Part shown: positions 17,006 through 24,054 of the stretch, piece by piece
Numbering within the stretch: the first letter of the stretch is position 1
Layout of the letters: the number at the start of each line of letters is the position of its first letter
NCBI GenBank assembly: GCA_027492275.1
Contig: JAPUFC010000077.1
Coordinates: 72,098-136,097 of the forward strand
Length of the DNA: 64,000 bases
Source of the DNA: Mesorhizobium sp.
GTDB lineage: Bacteria > Pseudomonadota > Alphaproteobacteria > Rhizobiales > Rhizobiaceae
Reading direction: 5' to 3'
Notes under the pieces: generated by a model
The model's input: the letters and a program-made list of their open reading frames with translations, nothing else
The model's database searches: none
Told to the model about the DNA's origin: nothing
Translations under genes and position numbers: made by a program

Positions 17006-17380
17006 TCAGCCCGGCAGGCGCGAGGGATTGTAGAGGTTCACCGGCCGCACCTCGTAGGAGCCGGGCGCCGGGTTCACCCGGGCGAGGTCCTGCGCGATCT
17101 CCACCGCCTCGTCGATCTCGGCGCAGTCGACCACGTAGAAGCCGAGCAACTGCTCCTTGGTCTCGGCGAAGGGCCCGTCGACCACCAGCGGCGAAGCGGC
17201 GTTCTTCTTCAGCGTGCGCGCGGTCGGCGTCGGGTTCAGCCGCACCACCGGCCCGATCTTGCCCTGCGCCGCCAGCCTGTCCTGCACGTCCGTCAGCCTG
17301 GCGATGCAGGCGTCGTCCTCCTCCTTCGTCCAGGCGCCGACGGCCTTTTCCTCGGCATAGCAGAGTATGGCATAGAGCAT
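17006..17380 (-). CDS. YciI / DGPF-domain protein
   Basis: Small cytoplasmic protein (124 aa) of the YCII-related family. It starts MLYAILCYAEEKAVGAWT, has the signature DGPFAETKEQLLGFYVVDC (the DGPF motif) and a PxxxxGSYEVRPV ending. Such proteins often accompany ECF sigma factor genes of the ECF41/42 types; none is adjacent here. The biochemical role is unknown. It stands alone between the CueR-like regulator and the isomerase operon on the same strand, 127 bases downstream of the regulator. Confidence 0.88.
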   Translation of the reverse strand: MLYAILCYAEEKAVGAWTKEEDDACIARLTDVQDRLAAQGKIGPVVRLNPTPTARTLKKNAASPLVVDGPFAETKEQLLGFYVVDCAEIDEAVEIAQDLARVNPAPGSYEVRPVNLYNPSRLPG

Positions 17381-17507
17381 GGGAGCATCCTTGGATCGTG
17401 CCTGGCGCGGCCGGGATTCGGCCCGCCGGCGGCCATCGGGTTCGGGAGGCGGAGCCTACCGTCAGATCGCGACGGCCGGAAGCGCAAAACGGGCGGGCAG
17501 GCCGCGC

Positions 17508-17903
17508 TCAATGGTGCCTGTCCCCGGCGATGTCGTTCAGGATCGGGCACTCCGGGCGTTCGTCGCCATGGCAGGCATGGATCAGCGCCTGCAGCGTGGC
17601 GCGCATGCCTTGCAATTCCCGAACCTTCTCCTCGATGGCGCGCACGTGCTGGGTCGCCAGGTCGCGCACGTCCTGGCTCGACCGCTCCTTGTCGTCGTAG
17701 AGCGCCATCAACTGCCGGCAGTCCTCGATGGCGAAGCCCAGCGCCCGCGCCCGCCGCAGGAAGGCCAGCCGGTGGATGTCGTCGGCGGAATAGTCGCGGT
17801 AGCCGTTGGCCGCGCGGTCCGGGCGGATCAGCCCGATCTCCTCGTAGTAGCGGATCGTCTTGGCCGGCAGGCCGGAACACTTCGCGGCGAGCCCGACATT
17901 CAT
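17508..17903 (-). CDS. hmrR: Cu(I)-responsive MerR-family regulator (HmrR/CueR type)
   Basis: Dimeric transcription activator of 131 aa. The N-terminal MerR helix-turn-helix (GLAAKCSGLPAKTIRYYEEIGLIRP) is followed by NGYRDYSADDIHRLAFLRRARALGF and a dimerisation helix. The metal-binding loop is CHGDERPECPIL, with two cysteines eight residues apart, as in CueR and rhizobial HmrR that sense Cu(I). No copper ATPase or chaperone gene is adjacent in this window, so targets lie elsewhere. It is divergent from the L,D-transpeptidase gene. Metal specificity is inferred from the loop. Confidence 0.9.
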   Translation of the reverse strand: MNVGLAAKCSGLPAKTIRYYEEIGLIRPDRAANGYRDYSADDIHRLAFLRRARALGFAIEDCRQLMALYDDKERSSQDVRDLATQHVRAIEEKVRELQGMRATLQALIHACHGDERPECPILNDIAGDRHH

Positions 17904-18109
17904 GACCGCATCTCCCGTTTCCTTGATGTTGCTTCACAATCCCGTGAAGTCTGTTGCCGAAAAGCCATAGTTCCCGTGGCCCACGCATCCTGCCCGCCCG
18001 GATATGGGAATTGCCGCTTGGCAAGGAAAGCCGCTCGCCCATAAGAATGACGGCGAAAATGCGGCTCGAATCGGGCCGCGATGTGCAGATCGGACGGGGT
18101 GGATCGTCG

Positions 18110-18730
18110 ATGCAGGTGAAGAACGTTCTTCTCGCCGCCGGACTGGCGCTGATGACGGCGCTGGCGGGGTGCTCGACGGACGGCGCCTCGTCGATGTTCA
18201 GCAACTCCTACGGGGCGAAGCGCGACCTCGGCTACCAGCTTCCGGCGATCCCGATCTACAAGGTCGACCGCAAGTACCACCGCCAGGTCGTCAGCTATCC
18301 GACCAGCGAGGTGCCGGGCACCATCATCGTCGACACCAATGCCCGCTTCCTCTATTTCGTCATGCCGCAGGGCAAGGCGATGCGCTACGGCATCGGCGTC
18401 GGTCGCGAGGGCTTCGAGTGGAAGGGCACGGCCCGCATCGCCATGAAGCGCGAATGGCCGGTGTGGACGCCGCCCGCGGCCATGATCAAGCGCCAGCCCG
18501 AGCTCGCCAAGTGGAGCAGCGGCATGCCCGGCGGCCCGAGCAACGCGCTCGGCGCGCGCGCGCTCTATCTGTTCAACAAGGGTGGCGATTCCGGCTATCG
18601 CCTGCACGGCACGCCCGAATGGGCCTCCATCGGCAAGGCCATGTCGTCGGGCTGCATCCGCCTGATGAACCAGGACATCATCGACCTCTACGACCGCGCC
18701 GACGTGGGCGCCAAGGTCATCGTGAGATAA
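18110..18730 (+). CDS. L,D-transpeptidase lipoprotein (YkuD/ErfK family)
   Basis: Envelope enzyme of 206 aa that forms 3-3 peptidoglycan cross-links or attaches proteins to peptidoglycan. From the ATG at 18110 the N-terminus VLLAAGLALMTALAGCSTD is a lipoprotein signal with lipobox LAGC. The YkuD domain has TIIVDTNARFLYFVMPQGKAMRYGIGVGREG and the catalytic motif HGTPEWASIGKAMSSGCIRL (HGT...SGCIR), with the active-site Cys intact. Upstream in-frame ATGs (17954, 18047) would bury the signal peptide. A strong terminator follows at 18774. Confidence 0.93.
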   Translation: MQVKNVLLAAGLALMTALAGCSTDGASSMFSNSYGAKRDLGYQLPAIPIYKVDRKYHRQVVSYPTSEVPGTIIVDTNARFLYFVMPQGKAMRYGIGVGREGFEWKGTARIAMKREWPVWTPPAAMIKRQPELAKWSSGMPGGPSNALGARALYLFNKGGDSGYRLHGTPEWASIGKAMSSGCIRLMNQDIIDLYDRADVGAKVIVR

Positions 18731-18773
18731 TACCGCGGACCGTCCAGGCAACACGGACGTCCAAGACAGAAAG

Positions 18774-18797
18774 CCGGGCCGGGGGGCCCGGTTTTTT
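18774..18797 (+). terminator. Rho-independent terminator of the L,D-transpeptidase gene
   Basis: Stem CCGGGCC (18774-18780) pairs with GGCCCGG (18785-18791) across a GGGG loop and is followed directly by six T residues. It lies 43 bases after the stop codon. A textbook intrinsic terminator. Confidence 0.92.
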
Positions 18798-18913
18798 GTT
18801 TTGGGGGGTGCTTTGCAAACGACGCGGAGTCGGCTCTGGCTTGATCGACGCAAGGCCTGCCAAGGCTTGGTTGCGGGGAGTCGTGGGCGCCGGACGGGCG
18901 CTCGCTGGTCAAG

Positions 18914-19049
18914 CGTCATTCCGGGGCCGCGCAGCGGAACCCGGAATCCAGATCGGGAGCGATTCCGAAAGGATCCGTTGCCGCACCGCACGTGCCGGAA
19001 CACGCCGAGCGCTGGATTCCGGGTTCCGCTGAGCGGTCCAGGAATGACG
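18914..19049. repeat. Long imperfect inverted repeat (38-base arms)
   Basis: Left arm 18914-18951 and right arm 19012-19049 are inverted copies with about three mismatches in 38 bases. Both contain CGTCATTCC at the outside and AGCGGAACCCGGAATCCAG inside. The 60-base spacer has no recognisable gene. It fills the 413-base gap between the L,D-transpeptidase and nfu genes together with the two terminators. It looks like a non-coding dispersed palindromic element; no transposase is present. Confidence 0.85.
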
Positions 19050-19097
19050 AAGGGAGCGTTTTCGCCCCTTGGGAGCGCGTGCAACCCGCACGAACGA

Positions 19098-19123
19098 AAA
19101 GGGCGCCTCGAAAGGCGCCCTTT
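19098..19123 (-). terminator. Rho-independent terminator of the nfu gene
   Basis: Eleven-base stem AAAGGGCGCCT (19098-19108) / AGGCGCCCTTT (19113-19123) with a CGAA tetraloop, twenty bases beyond the nfu stop. On the minus strand the stem runs into TTTTCG. Good intrinsic terminator. Confidence 0.85.
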
Positions 19124-19143
19124 GAATTTCGGCTGCGAAAAGC

Positions 19144-19722
19144 TCACGCCACCTGTTCGACGTGCTCCACTTCCGGCACGAAATGCTTGAGCAGGTTCTG
19201 GATGCCGTGCTTCAGCGTCGCGGTGGAGGAGGGGCAGCCGGCGCAGGCGCCCTTCATGTTGAGGAACACGGTGCCGTTCTCGTAGCCGCGGAACGTGATG
19301 TCGCCGCCGTCCTGCGCCACGGCGGGCCGCACGCGCGTGTCGAGCAGTTCCTTGATCGTCTCCACGATCTCGGCGTCGGCCGTGTCGAAGAACTCCTCGC
19401 CGCGCTCCGCCGCCTCCTCGCTGGCCACCGCGCCCTGCGCCATCACCGGCGCGCCGGACATGAAATGCTCCATGATCGCACCGAGGATGGCCGGCTTCAG
19501 GTGCTGCCAGTCATGTCCCTCGGCCTTGGTCACGGTGACGAAGTCGAAGCCGAAGAACACGCCGGTCACGCCCGGCACGGAAAACAGCTTGCCGGCCAGC
19601 GGCGAGGCCTCGGCCGCGGCCGCCGCGTCGCGGAAATCGGCGGTGCCTTCGGCCAGCACCTCCTTGCCGGGCAGGAACTTCAGCGTGGCGGGATTGGGGG
19701 TCGCCTCGGTCTGGATGAACAT
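19144..19722 (-). CDS. Nfu-type iron-sulfur scaffold/carrier protein
   Basis: Cytoplasmic Fe-S cluster carrier, 192 aa. The Nfu N-terminal domain starts MFIQTEATPNPATLKFLPG and includes VPGVTGVFFGFDFVTVTK. The C-terminal NifU domain has IKELLDTRVRPAVAQDGGDI and the cluster-binding CxxC in KGACAGCPSS. Length and order match alphaproteobacterial NifU-like (Nfu/NfuA) proteins. The start at 19722 matches the conserved N-terminus; the frame extends to 19788 without homology. An Irr-like box 23 bases upstream of the ATG suggests iron-responsive control. Confidence 0.95.
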   Translation of the reverse strand: MFIQTEATPNPATLKFLPGKEVLAEGTADFRDAAAAAEASPLAGKLFSVPGVTGVFFGFDFVTVTKAEGHDWQHLKPAILGAIMEHFMSGAPVMAQGAVASEEAAERGEEFFDTADAEIVETIKELLDTRVRPAVAQDGGDITFRGYENGTVFLNMKGACAGCPSSTATLKHGIQNLLKHFVPEVEHVEQVA

Positions 19723-19744
19723 CGTCGCGCTCCGTTCGGAGGAG

Positions 19745-19761
19745 TTTGGAATAATTCTAAA
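19745..19761. promoter_or_regulatory. Second Irr-box-like palindrome, upstream of nfu
   Basis: TTTGGAA-TAA-TTCTAAA, the same arrangement as the site at 12892 with one arm substitution (TTTGGAA for TTTAGAA). It ends 23 bases upstream of the nfu ATG at 19722, where a bound regulator would overlap the promoter or transcript start. Regulation of an Fe-S carrier by the iron/haem regulator Irr is biologically sensible; binding is inferred. Confidence 0.75.
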
Positions 19762-19852
19762 ACTAGGCCGTTTCGGCGCGCGGATCAAGCCGTCGCGGGC
19801 GGCTGCCTTCCATATAGGCGACAGCTCGCCGCGATGCGAGGGGCTGCCGCCG

Positions 19853-20344
19853 TCAGGACAGGCTTTCGATGTCTTCGTCGGACAGGCTCTGCGGCACCAC
19901 CGTCACCGGGATGGGAAAGGCCGCGGCCTTGCCGGCGATAGACGCCACCAGGGGTCCGGGGCCTTCCTTGCTCGCGCCGGCCGCCAGCACCAGGATCGCG
20001 ATGTCCTGGTCCGCCTCGATCAGCTTGTGGATTTCGTCCGTCGGCTTGCCCTCGCGCACCACGAGTTCGGGCTCGATGCCGAGTTCCTCGCGCACCTTGG
20101 CCGCCTGCGCGTCGAGCGCGGCGTTCGCCGTGGCGTTGGCCTCCTCGCGCATGATCTTCTCGACCCCCAGCCAGTGTTGGAAGTCGCCGGGCTCGATCAC
20201 GTAGAGCAGCACGACGGCGCCGCTGGTGCTGCGGGCGCGCCGCGCCGCATAGGCCACCGCGCGCTCGCATTCCGGCGTCTCGTCGATGATCGCCAGGAAT
20301 TTCCGGCGATGGCCGGCTTCCCGGCTCAGTCGTCTTGAGACCAT
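19853..20344 (-). CDS. Universal stress protein (UspA family)
   Basis: Protein of 163 aa with one Usp domain. It begins after a basic leader as KFLAIIDETPECERAVAYAARRA, continues with GAVVLLYVIEPGDF and has IAILVLAAGASKEGPGPLVASIAGKAAAFPIPVTVVP near the end. That late region replaces the usual G-2x-G-9x-G(S/T) ATP-binding motif with a partly similar GASKEGPGPLV. ATG 20344 has GGGAA upstream; ATG 20380 is an in-frame alternative. Often found beside trpS and nfu in rhizobia; the role is general stress, not specified. Confidence 0.88.
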   Translation of the reverse strand: MVSRRLSREAGHRRKFLAIIDETPECERAVAYAARRARSTSGAVVLLYVIEPGDFQHWLGVEKIMREEANATANAALDAQAAKVREELGIEPELVVREGKPTDEIHKLIEADQDIAILVLAAGASKEGPGPLVASIAGKAAAFPIPVTVVPQSLSDEDIESLS

Positions 20345-20405
20345 CAGCGGTTCCCGTTGCTTGCCGCGCCAGTCTGCCACCCGGCGGGCCGGGCGGCAAG
20401 CCGGC

Positions 20406-21470
20406 TCATCCCTGCAGCAGGCCGATGATGTCGCGCACCGACGTCATCGTCCCTTCGGCCTGCGCGGAGGCGCGTTCGCCGCCGTCCTTGAGCACCGCGT
20501 CCACATAGGACGGGTCGGCGGCGATGCGCCGCATCTCGCCGGCGATGGGCGCGAGCTTCTCCACCGCGAGGTCCGCCAGCGCCGGCTTGAAGTCGGAGAA
20601 CTGCCGCCCGCCGAAATCGGCCAGAACCTGCTCCTTCGAGCGCTCGGCCAGCGCCGCGTAGATGGTGACGAGGTTTTCCGCCTCCGGGCGGCCGGTCAGG
20701 CCCTCTATCGCCGACGGCAGCCCGTCCGGATCGGTCTTGGCCTTGCGGATCTTCTTGGCGATCGTGTCGGCGTCGTCGGTCAGGTTGATGCGCGACAGGT
20801 CCGACGGGTCGGACTTCGACATCTTCTTGGACCCGTCGCGCAGGCTCATCACGCGCGGCGCCGGCCCGCCGATCAGCGGCTCCGCCAGCGGGAAGAAGCC
20901 GTTCACCGTTTCGTTGCCGACCTGCATCTCGACGCCGACGCCGAGCTCCGCGATGCGCGCGGAGAAATCATTGTTGAACTTCTGCGCGATGTCGCGCGTC
21001 AGCTCCAGATGCTGCTTCTGGTCGTCGCCGACCGGCACATGCGTGGCGCGGTAGACCAGGATGTCGGCGGCCATCAGCGTCGGATAGGCGAACAGACCGA
21101 CCGAGGCGTTCTCGCGGTCCTTGCCGGCCTTCTCCTTGAACTGCGTCATGCGGTTCAGCCAGCCCATGCGCGCAACGCAGTTGAACACCCAGGCGAGCTC
21201 GGAATGCTGCACCACGCGGCTCTGGTTGAAGACGATGTGCTTCTTCGGATCGATGCCGGCCGCCAGGAACGCCGCCGTCACCTCGCGCGTCGCCCTCATC
21301 AGCTCCGCCGGCTCCTGCCACAGCGTGATCGCGTGGAGGTCGACGACGCAGTAGATGCAGTCATTGTCGTCCTGGAGCTGCACGAAGCGCCGGATGGCGC
21401 CGAGATAGTTGCCGAGATGCAGATTGCCGGTCGGCTGCACGCCGGAGAAGACGAGGGGCTGGAAGGACAT
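20406..21470 (-). CDS. trpS: Tryptophan--tRNA ligase
   Basis: Class I aminoacyl-tRNA synthetase of 354 aa that charges tRNA-Trp. The HIGH-type motif is [16 protein letters not shown] near residue 10 and the KMSKS motif is intact ([13 protein letters not shown]). Length is normal for bacterial TrpRS. ATG 21470 matches the family N-terminus [10 protein letters not shown]; the in-frame 21503 start adds unrelated residues. It lies 61 bases upstream of the uspA start on the same strand. Confidence 0.97.
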   Translation of the reverse strand: MSFQPLVFSGVQPTGNLHLGNYLGAIRRFVQLQDDNDCIYCVVDLHAITLWQEPAELMRATREVTAAFLAAGIDPKKHIVFNQSRVVQHSELAWVFNCVARMGWLNRMTQFKEKAGKDRENASVGLFAYPTLMAADILVYRATHVPVGDDQKQHLELTRDIAQKFNNDFSARIAELGVGVEMQVGNETVNGFFPLAEPLIGGPAPRVMSLRDGSKKMSKSDPSDLSRINLTDDADTIAKKIRKAKTDPDGLPSAIEGLTGRPEAENLVTIYAALAERSKEQVLADFGGRQFSDFKPALADLAVEKLAPIAGEMRRIAADPSYVDAVLKDGGERASAQAEGTMTSVRDIIGLLQG

Positions 21471-21586
21471 TGTTTCCTCATGGCTTGTGGAGGGCCGTGT
21501 CACGCGAAGGCGACATGATTTGCGGGCGCGCTTATGGCGGAAGGCACGCCGGTTGGCAAGGCATCTTGCAGGCGAGCCTCGCCGCC

Positions 21587-21606
21587 TGTAGATTTAAGTA
21601 TCTACA
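21587..21606. promoter_or_regulatory. Inverted-repeat operator upstream of the vapBC-type pair
   Basis: Perfect dyad TGTAGAT-N6-ATCTACA ending 25 bases before the antitoxin ATG, in an AT-rich stretch of otherwise GC-rich DNA. Type II antitoxins normally autoregulate by binding such palindromes over the promoter. Role inferred from position. Confidence 0.75.
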
Positions 21607-21631
21607 TGAAATTCGCCGGAAGGATGTAGAG

Positions 21632-21910
21632 ATGACGATCAACATCACCAATAAGGAGGCGGACGCCCTGACGCGCCGGCTGGCGGAATGGGAAGGCGTC
21701 GGCGTCACCGAGGCGGTCGTCATCGCCATGCGCGAGGCGCTGGAGCGGCGGCGCAAGGCCGAAACGCCATTGGAGACGGCGGCCCGCATCAGGGCGTCAC
21801 TGGGCATCACGCTCACGGACGAGATGCGCAAGCCGCTGCCTCGCTCGGTTTGGGACGAGATTTCCGGCGAGGAGCCCGGTTTTTCCAGCGGGGAACCTGA
21901 CAACGCATGA
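21632..21910 (+). CDS. vapB: Type II antitoxin, VapB/Rv0623 (PSK)-like
   Basis: Antitoxin of 92 aa with an N-terminal DNA-binding segment MTINITNKEADALTRRLAEW followed by TEAVVIAMREALERRRK, as in the Rv0623-like (PSK operon) antitoxin family. The acidic, flexible C-terminus would wrap the PIN toxin. The start at 21632 is preceded by GGATGTAGAG. Its stop overlaps the start of the toxin gene (ATGA), the classic coupling. The palindrome at 21587-21606 is the likely autoregulatory site. Confidence 0.85.
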   Translation: MTINITNKEADALTRRLAEWEGVGVTEAVVIAMREALERRRKAETPLETAARIRASLGITLTDEMRKPLPRSVWDEISGEEPGFSSGEPDNA

Positions 21911-22311
21911 CATTCGTGGACGCGGCCGCGATCGCGGCGATACTAGTCGCCGAGCCCGAGGCGGACCGCTGTGCTGCGGCCATAACGGCTGCCTCCGATC
22001 CTTTTACCTCCCCGATCGCTGTCTGGGAGGCCGTCATCTCGCTGGCGCGCCCGGACAAGTTCGGGCGGATCGATCGCGCGCAGACCGCGGTGCACCGGTT
22101 GTTGGATGACTGCGGCATCGAATTGCGTCAGATGCCGCCCCCCGCCGAAGCAGCCAGCATCTCGACCGAAGCTGCGCGCCTGTATCGCTCCGGCCGTCGA
22201 CGCCTCAACCTCGCCGACTGCTTTCACTACGCCTGCGCCAGGCACTATGGCGCGGCGATCCTCTCGACAGACGACGAGTTCCGCTTCACGGATCTGGAGA
22301 CGGTGCCGTAG
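21907..22311 (+). CDS. vapC: Type II toxin, PIN-domain ribonuclease VapC-like
   Basis: Toxin of 134 aa. PIN-domain acidic residues are visible: Asp in MTFVDAAAIAAIL, Glu in PIAVWEAVISL, Asp in RRLNLADCFHYACA and Asp/Asp in ILSTDDEFRFTDL. These form the Mg-dependent RNase centre, so the toxin appears intact. It overlaps the antitoxin by four bases and its 3' end overlaps the convergent murJ stop by 26 bases. The target (often tRNA or rRNA) cannot be told from sequence. Confidence 0.88.
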   Translation: MTFVDAAAIAAILVAEPEADRCAAAITAASDPFTSPIAVWEAVISLARPDKFGRIDRAQTAVHRLLDDCGIELRQMPPPAEAASISTEAARLYRSGRRRLNLADCFHYACARHYGAAILSTDDEFRFTDLETVP

Positions 22312-23890
22312 GCACGCTCTTCCCGCCGCCGCGCCGCCTGACGTTGCGCCGGATCATGCCGAGGTCGGCGCCGCCGGTGCCGAAGGCCAGCGCGAAGTAG
22401 ATGATCGCGCCGCCGGCCGACAGCAGCGCCAGCGCCCCGGCCTGGATGTAGAGCGGCGACGCCGACGAAAGCTCGTCGGAAAGATAAGCCGCGCCGACAT
22501 GCAGCGCCGCCGCCATTCCCGCCGCCGCCAGCACCAGGCGCGGGATGCGCGTCAGCAGCGGCGCGTCCTTGCCCCAGTGGCCGCGCCTGACGAGGACGGC
22601 GAGCAGCAGCGCCGCGTTGACCCAGCCGGCCAGCGCCGAGGCCGTGGCGATGCCCGGTCCGCCCATCGAGGGAAACAGAAGCAGCGCGGTGGTGATGTTG
22701 ACCGCGACGGAGATCGCCGCGAACACCATCGGCGTCTTCGTGTCCTCGCGGGCGAAATAGCCGGGTGTAAAGGCCTTGATCAGCACGAAGGCGGGCAGGC
22801 CGAGGCCGAAGATGGCGAGGATCTCGGCCACCACCGGCGTGCTGCCCGTCGCCGCGAAGGCGCCGCGCTCGTAGAGCACGCGCACGATGGGCTCGGCCAT
22901 CACCAGCAGCGCCGCCGCCGCCGGCAGCGTCAGGAACAGCGTGAATTCCACCGAGCGGTTCTGCAGGTTGGACGCCTCGGCCTCGTCGCCGGCCTTGAGC
23001 GCGCGAGCCAGCTCCGGCAGAAGCACGATGGCCACCGCGACGCCGACGACGCCGAGCGGAAGCTGGTAGACGCGGTCGGCATAGGCGAGCGAGGAGACGG
23101 CGCGGTCTTGCCCCGAGGCGATCGCCGTGCCGATCAGCGTGTTGATCTGCGTGATGCCGCCGGTGACCGCCGCCGGCAGCGCCAGCCACAGCAGCCGCTT
23201 GACGTTGGGTGTCAGCCTCGGCCGCCGGAAGCCGATCGAGACACCCGCGTACCGAACCGCCGCCCAGACGATGGCGAGTTGTACGATGCCTGCAGCCAAT
23301 ACGCCCCAGGCCAGCCCATAGCCGACGGCCAGCGCGTCCGAGCCGTCATACCAGGCATAGCCCAGCACGCCGATCAGGATGATGTTGAGGAACACCGGCG
23401 CCACCGCCGCCGCGAAATAGCGGCGCAGCGAGTTCAGCATGCCCGCCATCATCGCTCCCAGCGACATGCAGATCAGATAGGGGAACATGATCGTCGCCAG
23501 CGACACGGTCAGCGCGTATTTGTCCGCGTCGTCGGCGAAACCCGGCGCTATGCCGTAGCGCACGATCAGCGGCATCGCCAGCTCCATGGCGATGGTCAGC
23601 GCCAGAAGCACGGTGAACAGCACCCCGAAGACTTCCTCGGAGAAGCGCTTCGCTCCGTCGACGCCGTTGGCCTCGATCTCCTTGGCGAAGAGCGGCACGA
23701 AGGCGGCGTTGAACGCGCCTTCCGCGAACAGGCGGCGGAAGGTGTTGGGGAACTGGAAGGCGGCGTTGAAGGCGTCCGCCACCGGCCCGGTGCCGAGCGC
23801 GGCCGCCATCAGCATCTCGCGCGTGAAGCCGAGCACCCGGCTCATCAGCGTGCCGGAGGCGACGGTGGCGAATTTTCTGACGAGGCTCAT
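22286..23890 (-). CDS. murJ: Lipid II flippase MurJ
   Basis: Inner-membrane MOP-superfamily transporter, 534 aa, about 14 TM helices, flipping lipid II for peptidoglycan synthesis. The start MSLVRKFATVASGTLMSRVLGFTREM and the following DAFNAAFQFPNTFRRLFAEGAFNAAFVPLF are diagnostic for MurJ/MviN. The in-frame start at 23968 adds repeat-derived residues, so ATG 23890 is chosen. It lies downstream of glnD on the same strand, a common rhizobial order (glnD-murJ), but here the repeat locus separates them by 164 bases. Confidence 0.95.
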   Translation of the reverse strand: MSLVRKFATVASGTLMSRVLGFTREMLMAAALGTGPVADAFNAAFQFPNTFRRLFAEGAFNAAFVPLFAKEIEANGVDGAKRFSEEVFGVLFTVLLALTIAMELAMPLIVRYGIAPGFADDADKYALTVSLATIMFPYLICMSLGAMMAGMLNSLRRYFAAAVAPVFLNIILIGVLGYAWYDGSDALAVGYGLAWGVLAAGIVQLAIVWAAVRYAGVSIGFRRPRLTPNVKRLLWLALPAAVTGGITQINTLIGTAIASGQDRAVSSLAYADRVYQLPLGVVGVAVAIVLLPELARALKAGDEAEASNLQNRSVEFTLFLTLPAAAALLVMAEPIVRVLYERGAFAATGSTPVVAEILAIFGLGLPAFVLIKAFTPGYFAREDTKTPMVFAAISVAVNITTALLLFPSMGGPGIATASALAGWVNAALLLAVLVRRGHWGKDAPLLTRIPRLVLAAAGMAAALHVGAAYLSDELSSASPLYIQAGALALLSAGGAIIYFALAFGTGGADLGMIRRNVRRRGGGKSVPTAPSPDP

Positions 23891-23910
23891 GGACGCGCCG
23901 GGCGGGCGCC

Positions 23911-24030
23911 CCCTCCGTCCCTTCGGGCCACTTCTCCCGCCTCGCAGGGGAGGAGATGCCGGCCGCACCCTCGATCCTCCCCTGCGAAGCGGGGGAGGGG
24001 GACCATGCGAAGCATGGTGGAGGGGGCGCC
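23911..24030. repeat. Palindromic intergenic repeats (locus 3)
   Basis: Third locus of the family seen at 6359 and 14836. It contains CCCTTCGGGCC, GCAGGGGAGGAGATGCCGGCC and a full unit CTCCCCTGCGAAGCGGG..GGGGGACCATGCGAAGCATGGTGGAGG. The stem-loop in the tail (CCATGCGAAGCATGG) differs in sequence but keeps pairing, a sign of compensatory change. Sits between glnD and murJ. Confidence 0.82.
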
Positions 24031-24054
24031 TCGCCTCATTCTAGAACCGCACCC

